A stretch of 64,000 bases of DNA from Hyparrhenia diplandra (Eukaryota > Streptophyta > Magnoliopsida > Poales > Poaceae). The stretch covers positions 186,001 through 250,000 of the forward strand of contig JADLZK010011221.1 of the NCBI GenBank assembly GCA_015847255.1. Reading direction: 5' to 3'. The notes beneath the pieces are model-generated. The model did not search any database. It was not told the DNA's origin and saw only the letters and a list, made by a program, of their open reading frames with translations. Shown here piece after piece: positions 22,211 through 33,800 of this stretch. A program made the position numbers and the translations under genes. Within the stretch, counting starts at the first letter, position 1. Each line of letters starts with the position of its first letter.

Positions 22211-23258
22211 ATGCAGAAATTTTTTGGCCTCTCCAGTTTCCTCAAAATAAAAAACTAGATCCAAAAACCTCTACAACTAGCAGTCTAGCACATGTCACTA
22301 CAACAAGATCGTACAATATCAAGAACCACAATTGAATGGCAGAAGAGACGAGCAAAGGATGGACAAGAGTGCCAATGGGAGGATGAAGATGCTCTATCAC
22401 TTGAGCGTCGTGTAAGAAAAATGGCACCTAGAAATGTTTATTAGTTATTATTTTGGTGAGAGAGAGTGACAGCATGATCATTGGGACTAATGACTCCTCT
22501 TCATTTTTAAAGTCAGTTAGGAAAAAACTGTCTTTCAATCTCTCTCTTGATGAATGTCCATTGACCACCGCCAAAACTCACGGAAGAAATTTTTGAAAAA
22601 AAATGTCATTCAAGTTCCTAAAAATGAAGTAAAAGCAAACACAAGACCACCTGATATGAAAAAAGCACCACAAAAGTTTTAATAAAATTTCTCAGTTCCC
22701 AAATAATAGGCAAATGATGAGCAGAACTCAGGAATAAAAATAAGAGACAAAAAGCTTCATGCAATCCAAAAGGCACTCAAAAGTAATTTGATCATTTGTC
22801 AATCAATCACTCATCAAGCACACCAACTTGTTGGGTTTCACTTTCTTCCCCAGAAGGTAACCTTTCACTATCTCCCCTTATTGTTGGTTTTACATCCCCT
22901 TGGTGAGCATGTTGACAACATCCCTGTATCCATGTAAAGATCAAAGGGATGACAAGAACCATGAGAGCCAACAAGACATCAATTAGACAAAATCTCATTG
23001 AAGTTATCAAAAACCATTAAGAGGTAAAGATTAATGTCAGTTGGCATCAGAAGAGTCACAAGGGCCAAACCCAGTTTGGAAAACTATCCCCTTACTTTTG
23101 GTGACCTATAAGCACAAGTAAAAAAGAACCACCAAAAGGAATACACAGAGTCACTAAACGGATTTCATGTATAATTGTTAGCATGACTTGACTATCCATG
23201 CCATTGATCGCCTTGGCCTTCATGCAACACCTGGGCTTGGGTCAGCATCACCATCGCC

Positions 23259-23296
<38 letters not shown>

Positions 23297-23656
23297 AGTG
23301 GTGGTAGAATGATTTTGTCTATGTTGAGCAAGTTAGCAAGGAATCTAGTTTAGTTTTAAGTTGAACTAATTGAACCCGTGCTTTCTTGGGGTCATAAATC
23401 CTTTGCAATATGCACAAAATTTGGCTAGACACGAAGGACAGATAAGTGACCGACACTATTGTGTTTTTCATTAATGACAATTCAATATTCAACTCAAATT
23501 GTTTTCCACATCAACATGGACAAAAAGAATATCCCATAAGCTATCGAATATGTAAACTTCATCCTGACTAAAATCATTTCACAAACTTGTCATCCTACTA
23601 GTCTCTGCATGTGAAGCCCATATGTACACATCACTATATGAGCTTGGAAACGGGCC
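22211..23656. other. Left flank of repeated unit B
   Basis: From about 22765 the sequence (caatccaaaaggcactcaaa, then tcatttgtcaatca) is homologous to 52330 onward in unit D. From about 23300 it matches the left flanks of copies C and D (gtctatgttgagcaagt; cactattgtgtttttca). It includes a (GA)n microsatellite at 23261-23295. No gene is seen. At the junction corresponding to 54806-55655 this unit has no transposon, so it carries the empty site. Confidence 0.6.
23261..23295. repeat. (GA)n microsatellite
   Basis: Uninterrupted ga dinucleotides for 35 bases. The equivalent place in units C and D has only gagagagagagc, so the array expanded in unit B. Confidence 0.95.
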
Positions 23657-25454
23657 CTAATAATGCTTATCGGGCTTAGGATGGAAGATGCCGATGTGTC
23701 TACTGTTCACCTCTTGCATTGTTCTCCATATCCTGCAGCAGGTAAAAATGCAAAAGACGAGATTTGTTATATATGTTTAGTTGGTGAAATATTTTAGATT
23801 CGGCTACTGTAACACTTTTTCGTTTGTATTTGATAATCATTGTCCTATTATGGACTAACTAGGCTTAGAAGATTCGTCTCCTACTTTTCAGCCAAACTAC
23901 GTAATTTGTTTTTTATTTACCTATATTTAATGCCCTATGCATGCGAAAAGAGATTCGATGTGATAGGACTTTGTAGCACTTTTTGGAAAACTTTTCAGGA
24001 ACTAAACATGCCCGGACGTGCAGTGGCAGTGACATATATATCTATTTCCATTCCAGTAGAAAAACAGAGGCAAAAGTACGAGCAATCTTATCATGCGTGT
24101 GGAAATTAACAAGTTGGCGAGAGATCGACTTACGTCGTGCACGGCTTCCCTGAGAAGCTCCAGCTGGTACTTGGACACGCTGCGAACCTGCAGGAAAGAG
24201 CTAAAATCGCTTGAAATACCAGATGGAACCGGTATAAATTTTTCCTCACCAACCCATATATGCCAAAGCCGACAGGATGGGCGCCGTGCACGACAGAGAA
24301 GAATGTGTACGGGTGATATGCATTCATCATATGATCGTGTCGTGACGCGACCAACCAAGCAACCAACGCATGTGTGTTTGCAAATAAATACGAGTTGTTG
24401 ATCAAATGATGAGTGATCCATGTGAATGAATGAAGTATAATAAACAAACAAAGGCTAATGCAAAGGGTACCCTCTTGACGATGGTCCAGATGACCCCCTC
24501 GGTGCAGGGCGGCGCGGTGAGGGAGCCCATGTAGCGGTAGTAGACGCTGGCGCTGCCCCGCGCGCGCCGCGGGTCCACCACGCCGACGCGCTCCTCCCGG
24601 TCTCGCACGTCGGTGATCCTTCGGATGAAGGGCTCCAGGTGGCGGAGGAACGCGTCGTCGTGGCGGCCGACCTCATAGAGGATGGCGATCACCGCGGCCT
24701 CTTCTTCTCGGCGCTCTCGTGCACCAGGTGCAGCTCCATGTCGTACCTGCGGCCGTCGACGGTGTGCTCCGAGGGCGAGTGCCAGTGCAGCTGCTTCAGG
24801 TGGTACGCCGTGCCGTTGATCACAAGGCTCCCGGCGTCGCCGTCGAACCTCACCTACAAACAAATCCACCGGTCAGCTGGTCAGAGACCATCCGTAATCT
24901 TCCTATCTACCTGCTAACGCTTTGCCCTGAATTTAATTTGGTACTACTGATAAATGGACGGAGTATATTATGCTAGTAATTAACACTGAGAAGGACTGTT
25001 AATGCTCCCGGGCTCCGGCCAAGCTACGAGCTGCCAGTGTACAGTATATTCTAATTAACCGTGAGAAGGACTGTTAATGCTCCGATCCCGGTCTCCCGGA
25101 CTGCCAAGCTGCGAACTGCCCGGTGTTAACGTACCATGATGTCGTGGCCGCGGTTGACGATGGAGGCCTCGGCGGGGCGATAGGGGTGGTCGAGGTAGCC
25201 GAGGAGCGCACCAGCGAGACGCGCTCGTGGGAGAGGTCAATGGGCGACTGCATTCGCCCGGTGCCGCACGCCGCCCACTCTTTCTTGATGCGTCCCCAGT
25301 GCTCCGGCCCGTGCTCGTCACCGGGGATGTAGCTGAACTCCTCCTCGTGCTCGGTTTCCTGCGCTCTGGCGGCCGGCACGGCGGCGGAGAGCAGGAGGGT
25401 GGCAGCGACGAGCGCCGCGACAGCGAGGCGGAGGTGGTGGCGAGCTGGAGACAT
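23657..25454 (-). pseudogene. Alpha-carbonic anhydrase, copy B (damaged in three exons)
   Basis: Same four-exon gene as copy A. Exons (minus): 25454-25135, 24853-24471, 24187-24134, 23732-23657. It keeps the signal peptide (LLLSAAVPAARA), GRMQSPIDL, the shuttle histidine in NRGHDIM, HWHSPSEH and ELHLVH zinc ligands and TAPPCTEG. Exon 1 lacks one base after SLVRS (about 25204). Exon 2 has a frame change in the HESAEKK region (about 24705). Exon 4 has lost 11 bp relative to copies C and D, so the frame runs into TAG after about nine residues, removing the last 18 or so. The exon-4 deletion is not a homopolymer slip and is the strongest sign of pseudogenisation, although it affects only the C-terminal tail. 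Intron 1 carries a 75-bp tandem duplication. Confidence 0.85.
24981..25130. repeat. 75-bp duplication in intron 1 of alpha-CA copy B
   Basis: The block taacactgagaaggactgtt at 24981 recurs at about 25056 (taaccgtgagaaggactgtt), with the shared words aatgctcc and gccaagct.gaactgcc. It is absent from the same intron in copies A, C and D. Confidence 0.75.
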
Positions 25455-25563
25455 GGCTGCTAGTGCTGTGCTGTGCGGTGGTTGGGCGCACGTCGGTTTA
25501 GATTGTTATCTTTGGTCGTTGTGCTAGCTGATCTGGTACAGGGGTCCGGTCGGCATGGGGTGC

Positions 25564-25573
25564 TTTATATAGT
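25564..25573 (-). promoter_or_regulatory. TATA box of alpha-CA copy B
   Basis: Minus-strand ctatataaag about 110 bp upstream of the ATG at 25454, preceded by the block gcatggggtgct that is conserved in copies C and D. Confidence 0.7.
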
Positions 25574-27190
25574 AGTAACACTACGGGAGTCAGAGTCAGT
25601 CGAAGAAATGAGGCCGGAGTCGGACTGGCCGGAATGCGTCAACACAGGTAGCCGCGCGCCTGCCACGGCGGCGGCCCGATCATGTCGACATGCCGCCGGA
25701 GAAATTAAACAATGGCCGGATGGCGTCGTCGTCTATATGCATTTCTCAGCTATCGCGTGCCTTCGTTACACTCAAATCTGTGGTATGTTCTTTTTAGTTT
25801 TGTTCGGTGTATTAAGGCCCTCGTTCTGGACCTCTTCGCAGGCGCCTGCGTGCTAGTCACCAACGTCGACAAGTGCATCAACACGCCGATCCGCTGCTCC
25901 CAACCGTAAGTCGCAGTGCGGCAGGTCTTTCCCTGCAAAGTCCAAGGCTTCCCGCACACCAATTATACATCGGTGCACGGTGCACCGCTGTCACTCACCA
26001 GGATCAATCGCTGCGAGGAGCAGCGACTTGTCGATGCGGTGGTCGCCTGCATACCGGCGTGGAAAGGTGTCGTTTGACGGACGTGGAAAGGTGTCGTTTG
26101 ACGGACCCTGGACGCGCGATTAGGACCTAGACGATACTCTCAACTATCCCGGGGCATGTTTCTATCCACTTCTGCCTATAGGCATGGGCTATTAGCAAGA
26201 TGGACAGTCGACATCGCGCATTCCTCACGGGCGGGCACCGACTTCGGTCTCGGGTCAACGACCATGGTGGGGCGCGCGAAAGGAGCTATGGCGTCTTTGG
26301 ATGGCAAGAGCACTGGAAACAACATGTCCACCATCGCGCCCGACGTCGCCTGCGGCCGCCTTTGCCCCACGAGAGAGAGCCACCGGGGGGGGGGGGGGGG
26401 GGGGGCGGGCAAGAGAGAGAGAGAGAGAGGGGGGGAAGGGCTGCAGCTTTGGGAGAGGAGTTGGAGGGGCGCACAAGGTGAAACAGGAATACCAACCGTC
26501 TCACAAGAGAGTCATGCCCCCCTATTCGTATCCCTTGGTAAGAGCAAATGCTACTTTACAAGTTTGGCCCTAGAATAACCCTGAGATGCCTGGGCGGATC
26601 CCTCACGCCCTTGGGGGCACATCCGTCTTTGTCCTGTGGGAACCGTCTCCCTTGTTGGACTGCGATCATGACCCATTTGCGGCTCGGCCTAGCGGAGAGA
26701 GTCGTGCTAGGTTTTTCCTCTTGGAGGGGACCTTCGCAGGCCTTGTAGGGCCCGTGCTCTGTCGGTCCTCCGAGGGGTCCGTCAGGGCTTACCTTCGCTT
26801 GGACGACCTCTGCTGGCTCAGCCGGGCGTGGGTCTTGCCGATCCGGCCGGGGGCAGATCGAGGCTACCACCGGCCGGGTGTCTCGGCCGAGCAATGTGCG
26901 CCCTAAGACTCGGCTACCGGGGAGACTGTGGCTCCCGAACAGCAAAGGTCGATAAGCTCCGCTCCCTCTAGGACGACCTCTGCCTGCTGACAGTAAAGAG
27001 AGAGAGAGAGAGAGAGAGAGGTGAGCAGTTAGTCCGTCCGGGAACCAAGCCCTGGCTCTACTACCAGCTAGGACCTCGTTCCAAGGCTGCAATGGGTGGA
27101 GCAGGTCATTCGACAATCGAGGGCGGATCATCAATTCTAGTGGCATTCGGGGACAACCTCCGCCATCCGTTGGGACCATGTCCCAACAAG
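25574..27190. other. Upstream flank of copy B, then repeat-rich sequence
   Basis: 25600-25790 is homologous to the promoters of copies C and D (ccgccggagaaattaaacaatggcc-type block, then gcatttctcag). A 23-bp tandem repeat (tggaaaggtgtcgtttgacg) lies at about 26060-26107. A 21-base G run (26385-26405) is followed by GA repeats. From about 26570 to 27186 the GC-rich sequence may be an LTR fragment (minus strand opens tgttgggacatggt at 27186) with an internal (AG)n tract (26998-27020). Open frames on the minus strand here have no recognisable motif. Confidence 0.35.
26385..26434. repeat. G21 tract followed by (GA)n and G7
   Basis: Twenty-one consecutive G from 26385 to 26405, then cgggcaa, then about nine GA units and a further G run. 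Strongly G-quadruplex-prone and also a likely place for assembly error. Confidence 0.9.
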
Positions 27191-28306
27191 ACACAAAAAA
27201 AAAAGAATTTACATAAAATTGTTAGCATTGTAGCCCACTACCATATGCCATTTATCGCCTTGGCTTGCATGTGCCATTTCAGCTTGTGGTCAACATCACC
27301 TCCATGACGAGATAGGAGAGAGAAGTGGTAAACCCAAGGTTTTAAAGTTGGGTATGCCCAAGCAAAGACCGAAAGGTGATTTGAGATTTTTCTGTAGAAT
27401 TTGATGATCATGGAAGAAATCGAATCGTGAATTTGAAATCTTCCTAGGCTTACGCCTTCTAGTTGTCTTGTGGGTGTGTGCCCTCCTAGCCGACCACCCG
27501 GCGTGTGGTGGCGTGATGTGGGCCTTTGTACTTGTCGGCGAGATGAGGTTGGGCAATGCTAGAATTATTTGCTCAAAGAAAGAGTGTGGCAACATAGTCA
27601 CGAAGTTCGCATCAGATGGTAGCACACGAGACACAAGGATTTATACTAGTTCAAGGCATGGCATGTGCTAAACCCTAGTTTAGTGGCTATTTGTTGATGA
27701 ACTTGCATTCGCATACTCGGTTGCGAGGGGGTTGTTTGTCATATATACGGGGGGGTAGCGATAGTTGGAATAAGGTGGATCGAGCTCGTGTTCCTTTTTG
27801 TCCTTTTATATAGGCGGAGGAGGCGGGGGGCAAGGCAAGGGGGGGGGGGGAGAGGCGATCGGATTTCTTGGTGAGTTTCCTATTGTGTTGTGCATAATAT
27901 GCAACCAATTGATCCAAGCTATCGTCTAGATACACCTATCTAGGATTCCTAATGGTGTGCCCTGCCTCGTCACGATGGTCGCTTTATTTGTAGCCCGCTT
28001 GGGATTCCTCCTCGATGAATCTTGGCCGATAACACGAACATGTCATATTATACAAAAGATATGGGTACCCTGGCCCATATATCTAACGGTGGCAAGTGTT
28101 GTTGTGCTAAATGTATGGCTGAACACATCGTGGGTTGATGGATCCACCTTTACGGGACTATGGTGCTCCCACACGAAGACGTGGCCATGTATGATGGATT
28201 GTTCCGCACCAACGCATATGTCATCTGGTGTGGCCGGTGGGGAATGAGTGTGCGATATATAAAAAGTTTCTTGGTGGGCTGCATTTTTGGATGGATAGAG
28301 CTCTAA

Positions 28307-28580
28307 GAGCATGCTTATATCCTTCCTTACTAATAGGAATAATGGTTTTGGTTAATGGATGTCCTCTAACAACTTTTTAATTGGGTCTTTAAATATTGTC
28401 ATCCTTTGTTATAGATTCTCTATAGCTAAAGATGGAGGGTGAAGTTGGTTCTCACTATAGTGTGACCAAGATACATAGAAGTTGTGCGGATGCAAACATA
28501 TAGAGAACAATTTTTTGTTCAAAGAGCTCTCCAAATGATAATTTGGAGGGTGAGTTTTAGAAACACTCTTGGAGATGCTT
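28307..28580. mobile_element. MITE with GAGCATC/GAGATGCTT termini
   Basis: The left end agagcatgcttatatcc and right end cacTCTTGGAGATGCTTT are imperfect inverted repeats, and the interior has the self-complementary word caaagagctctcc. The same element occurs at 54330-54604 and, more diverged, at about 53424-53700. Superfamily not assigned. Confidence 0.55.
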
Positions 28581-28784
28581 TAAGGTGGAGAGAGTAGCAA
28601 TTTTGAAGCTAAATACATTATACATGTGTATATACCTACTAACTACTAAATGTTTTGTCCAAAAAATGTTGGGGATGCTCGGAAATAGGCAGACACATTG
28701 CTAGGTCTACCGAAGGGGGAGAGAGAGAGCAGCAATGGTAGAGTGGTTTTCTCTATGTTGAGCGAGTAGCAAAGGAACCTATTA

Positions 28785-29030
28785 GGGTATGTTTGGATGT
28801 AGATATTGGAAGGCTTGGTATTGAATTGGGTTCAATACCAAAGTAGAATAGCATTGGAAATATGTTATAATACCAATTCTGGTGTTTGGATGTGGATGAA
28901 AGTATAGTATAATTGGGAGCGACGGTCAGATCCGCCGTGAGGCCAATGCCCGCTGCGCCGCACCACACACGGCAGCCGCCGCGGGTCGCTACCTTGAGCT
29001 CATGCATCCGTGCTGGAGTGGGAACAATTC
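28785..29030. mobile_element. Truncated copy of the 850-bp PIF/Harbinger-like element
   Basis: Begins gggtatgtttggatgtagat after tta (28782-28784) and is nearly identical to 54806-55050, then is cut by the LTR element at 29031. It shows that this transposon was present before units C and D diverged and before the retrotransposon inserted. Confidence 0.8.
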
Positions 29031-30824
29031 TAAGAAAAAGATCACACCCGCTAAGTTTGTCAAGACAAACCTTGCTTTAGGAAAGGAAAGAAAAGTTCCT
29101 CCAGAAAACCGCATGATGGTCATGCCAACAACTTTTCTAGGATGAGATCCAAATACATTATCCTTTTTTTAGAGGATAGGATTTGGCCCGAGATTAACCG
29201 AGAATTCTCTCCTATAATGGGTGGTTTCATGATCATTTTAGATTAACCGTGACAGACACAGTTCAAAACCAAGGGGCAGGATATGTTCTATAGATGCTAA
29301 TGGCATGAACTTGTGTTTATGGGTGCAATATAAGGATAGGTGTGGAATCCGAGGATCCCAAAAAGATATAAAATGAAAGAGAAAATATAAAAAGAAAGAC
29401 TACACTAAGATATGATACAAGATTAGTTATACTCAATATTTTCTCAAAGAACCATTCCTCAAAGACACGGCGCCGAGAAATGCTTGTTGGTATTTGTTAA
29501 GCCTCTGAGAAATATTTATAATAATCCATAGCGAACGGATCTTGGTGAGCATTTCACCGGGAGAGGGTTTTTAATATCGAATCCACGGGGAGGATGGTGT
29601 GAGGTAACTAAAGAATATAACTAATCCACGAGCAAAGTAGTTAAGGAATGAAGAAGATAAAGAGATAAGGAGATTTCTATGGTTGTCTAATTCTTATCCT
29701 TGTAAGCATATGTTGTTATTGTCTTAAAGGGAAGCACCCAAAGGAAAACATGGGCTAAAACATGCAATCCTCAAGCACTTACATGCCCAACTTGTCTTAT
29801 AGGCGGAGGGTGGATTCCAAAGGACTCAACAGGACTTGTCACTCCCGCGATCTACCACACGACCCGGAATATAAGGTGTCATCACAAGTAACTTGATCTA
29901 GGCACCACGCCTAAACTTAAGCTACCCCTCTAATCTATAGGGTCCTCTGATTAAAAGTACTCAAATAAGAGTTGTGAACAATAAGAATAATAAGAACATT
30001 TACTTACTCAAATAAGGAGTTGATCCACCATAGAAGTCTCGGAATCAAGTACCAGTGTTACTTGATTCCGATGGTACAAGATGTAGAGGAGTCACCGACA
30101 GGTCCGGTGCTTCCTCAGTAGCTCTTCCCATCACCAACACTTTAACTCTAGGAACAAGATTAGTTCTAGTCTCTCTAATGAGGACTATGGCTCTAATCTC
30201 TTCTTAACTCTTACTCTTGATTAGATCTAATCCACTTCTAATTACATGTCTAATTGTCCTTCACTAATCTCTTAGAGAGAGTTGATCCTTACAAGGACCC
30301 CTCTACAACAACTAAGAGATAATGAGATAGTAATGAATTAGGGTTTAACCACAGGGTCGAGGGGGTCTTCTTATATAGGCCTTGGCGATGAATGATAGCC
30401 CTTGGATCAAACCGACCTTGGCGCGGTGTAGATACAACCTCAAAGTCGATTTACAAACCGACCTAGGAAGATGAGACCGATAGGTGGGACCCACCGGTGG
30501 CCGGCCCTATCTTCACCGGCGGCCGCCCGCCATGGTGGGCCCAGTCGTCGGGTCCTTCCCCGGTGTCTCTGGTGTCTTCTAGAATGTTTTAGTCCACAAT
30601 TCGGGTTGAGTTACTTCACGGTCAAGTCTTGTCATCATATTGGATGTATATTCGGAACTCTCTCCATTCTTTCTGCATTTATACATTAAGTCCTTGAAAA
30701 TGTATAAATCACCAAAGCTCGTGGAATTATGTTAGTTAAACCCCTAGACTTATGTTTATATTCATTTTAAACCTTTATTCATGTTTAGTTGACTAGTAAT
30801 TTTATGCTATAACAGGTGTCAACA
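29026..30824 (-). repeat. Left LTR (3' LTR) of the LARD-like element
   Basis: About 1.8 kb, matching 36313-36611 plus 46158-47654 with scattered small differences. Its outer end joins unit C through the shared word aattc (29026-29030), a microhomology junction. Confidence 0.8.
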
Positions 30825-33800
30825 AGCTCCCCAAGCTTACCCTTTGCTAGTCCCTAGCAAAGCCAAACTTAACAATAGATCGGGAGTTGCTACAACGCTT
30901 TCACGCTTCTACAGTACACATGCTTTCAAACAAAATTTCTCCTCCAGATAAAAATAAATTGTTCATTCTTTATCTTACCCATATTACCTTTAACCATGGA
31001 GCTTAGCCGTTTCTTTGATCTTGGGCAATTGATAGATAGAACAATCAAGTCAAGCACCATATCTCAAATTCTTTGTTCAAATTTGTCATTCCGAGTTTTT
31101 GCAAGTTTTTCAAAATAAAACTCAAATTTCCCAGTATGACTCTCTCTTAATCTCTCATTTGTAGTATTTGTGGATCCTCTCTCTAAGGCAACAAAGTTGT
31201 TTTGCCTCTCTCTCATAATATGTGGTATTTTTAGACTAAGGCAGTAAGACACTATGCCTTCTTCTCTCTCACCCTATATCTAAGGCTTATATCTGGAGAT
31301 CATAGGTGGGAGAAAAACTACATCTACTTACTAAGCATATATTGTAAGTTCAAGCAATGGATCCAAAGTTACAAGTCACACTGATCAAGTGGTGCATGTG
31401 TATGGTGGATTGAATATAGATAGTATGGAATATAGTAGAGTATGTAATGAAGTGAATAGAATAGATGAGGGAAAATCTTACTTATGCTCCTTGAGGAATC
31501 TTCTCTCTTTTGGATTTGGAAACTTTATAGAGAACCTGGGTTGTATCTTTTTCTTTCTTTATTTTTCTTTTATGGAGAGGCGAGCATCTAAGTACCCATT
31601 GTTTTCATCGGACACTTGTCCATTTTTTTAACTCTCCTTTATTCTTTTTTTTTCTTTAGAGAGGTGGGTCCTACTCACTCTCGGACTTGTGTCCATTTTT
31701 CTCTCTCTTTTATTGTTTTAGAGATGTGGGCTCTACTCGTCCTCGAACACTTGTTCATTTTTCATCTCTTTGTTTTGGGAGGTAGGCTCTACTCGCAGTA
31801 GGACTTTTGTCCATTTTTCATCTCTCTCTCTTTTTTTTAATAATCTACAACCCGGATCTCTTTTGTAATAACTTTTGAGAGATAAATAAATGTAATGGAG
31901 CTTTTGTAAGATATTGGCTAGCAATGAATGAGTGAATAGGTATAGGAAATATTTTTGGTTGCTCTCTCCTAGGATAAGAGTAGAACATTTTTGCTGGCTA
32001 GAGTGAATGGGTGTATATGGTGTATATATGTGATGAATGTATATGTGGTGGATCGTACTTCGGGATGGAAATAGCATATGTGTATGGAGTCAAGTGGGGT
32101 GGATGTAGTGGAATGAAGTGGAGTGAAGTGGAATGGTGGTGGAGTGTAGTGGAGTGTACGGGATCAGCATGACAAGTTTCTAAGGGTCGACAAAGATTGA
32201 ACAAACTCAATGCAAAGCAAGCATGAGCCTATATATATATATGTTAAAAGGTTTTCCTAATCTAGGGAGCATGTATATATGGCTGTGGTAGGAGGTTCAA
32301 CACTCGTCACACGGGAACTTATCATGTGCATTTTAAAGTTTTAAAATAAATCTCTAGAAATCTAGTATCACTAGGAGTAAGATCAATAGCAGCTCGGACT
32401 CTCATATATCATATCCGTCAATTACCTAGACCTTAGAGCAAGCAAATTGCAACCCACAGGCTTCGGGTTGAGCAAATCTCAAGTCAAAGCAGTTTTGCAT
32501 TTAAGGCTCAAGAGAAATTAAGCTTGAAAGCTAGGTACTGAAAAAGAATTACGTAGGAGCAACTATTCATTATTTCCATGCATGAGTTTTAGCTACAGAG
32601 ATTATTTTTATGTTGGTGGAAAAGAAAACTATGGTACACTCCTATTCATTTATTCACACTCTAAAGATCACACTTCTATCGAAGACTCTTTAAACGACTT
32701 TATGAACTAGACTCTTAGCAAACTAAGCAATCTAAAATATTAGCTAATAATAATATAAATATAGTAGTAGAAATACTTATCATGATAACTAGGGGTGCTC
32801 TCCCCAAAATTTGGATTGAAGTGTCGGGTGCATTTGTGGGAGTTGAGGTAGACAAAGGACGAGAGTATCGCCCTATCATGTTTCTCTCCCTTGAAATCCT
32901 GCTGAACTCAAATAGACAACAAAGCTAGTGGAACTTGATTAAGCGTTAGTGGTTTGCCACATAGGTTTTATGTGTCTAAAAATTTTCAAGATAGATCATG
33001 ATTATTCCAGATAGAACTTCAGCAAGATTTCTCTTCTAAATATTTTTGGGGTTTTATAAATTTATATGCATGCGAAGAACTTATAATGCAAATGCAGCTA
33101 GATGAATGCATAATTATTTTTATGCCACCACGGTGATTATCCTTATGGGTTGTTACACCCCACAAGATTATTCACATGGGACTTGAGAATTTTTCAATGC
33201 AATGCATAAATGTAAATATGCTAAAGGAAAAATGATTATGCAATGCAAGGAAATTAAATATGGATAACTACCGAAGTTACCTTTCGGCGAGGGTTCAATG
33301 TTTTAAGTCCTTTGAACAAGACTTCTTACCTTACTCACTCCTCAAGTGTATCACCTGATCTTGGTGACTGCATCTCCTAAGATAATGATCTCGAGGATGG
33401 CATCACCCATGTTGCTTGCTTGTCTCATGGTTTGAAGTAAAACTTTGACGGTGGAAGCATGCAACATCTTGTTTAGTGTGCATTCTTTGTGGGCTCGAGG
33501 GACATTTCCTTGTAGAATTCTGGGAGAGTGAGATACTCCTCTATGTCGTGCTTTCTAAGTATGTCCCGTTTACAAAGACAGGGGTAGAGATCAAGTGCAT
33601 GGGCCCTGTTGGTTGAAAAAACACCAACAGAACCAAAACTTTATTCATTCTTCTCTAACCTTAGGCACATTAAACAAGGCAGATTTAAGATTTACTTGTT
33701 TCATTTATGATGAGAGTGATAAGGTCATGAAATAGAGCATCAATGATCTAATTAATTTATGACTATCTTACAAAGCGAGGATGAGCATCATTTTAATTCA

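Larger units (their letters stand above)
27191..29030. other. Left flank of repeated unit C
   Basis: Homologous to 52800-55050 of unit D, including ttctagttgtcttgtgggtg (27458), ctaaaccctagtttagtggc (27669), the tcgcatactcggttg block and the long shared run from 27958 to 29030. It includes a MITE (28307-28580) and the left part of a PIF/Harbinger-like element (28785-29030). Homology stops exactly at 29030, where the nested retrotransposon begins. No gene seen. Confidence 0.7.

Noticed and set aside
22290..22441. Possible chromodomain-like end of a Gypsy integrase (WQKRRAKDGQECQWEDED)
   Set aside because: Resemblance is only to a short W...WED spacing, with no integrase core or LTR nearby.
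26556..27194. 212-codon minus-strand frame
   Set aside because: Contains a microsatellite-encoded LSLSLS run and no domain; probably part of an LTR fragment.
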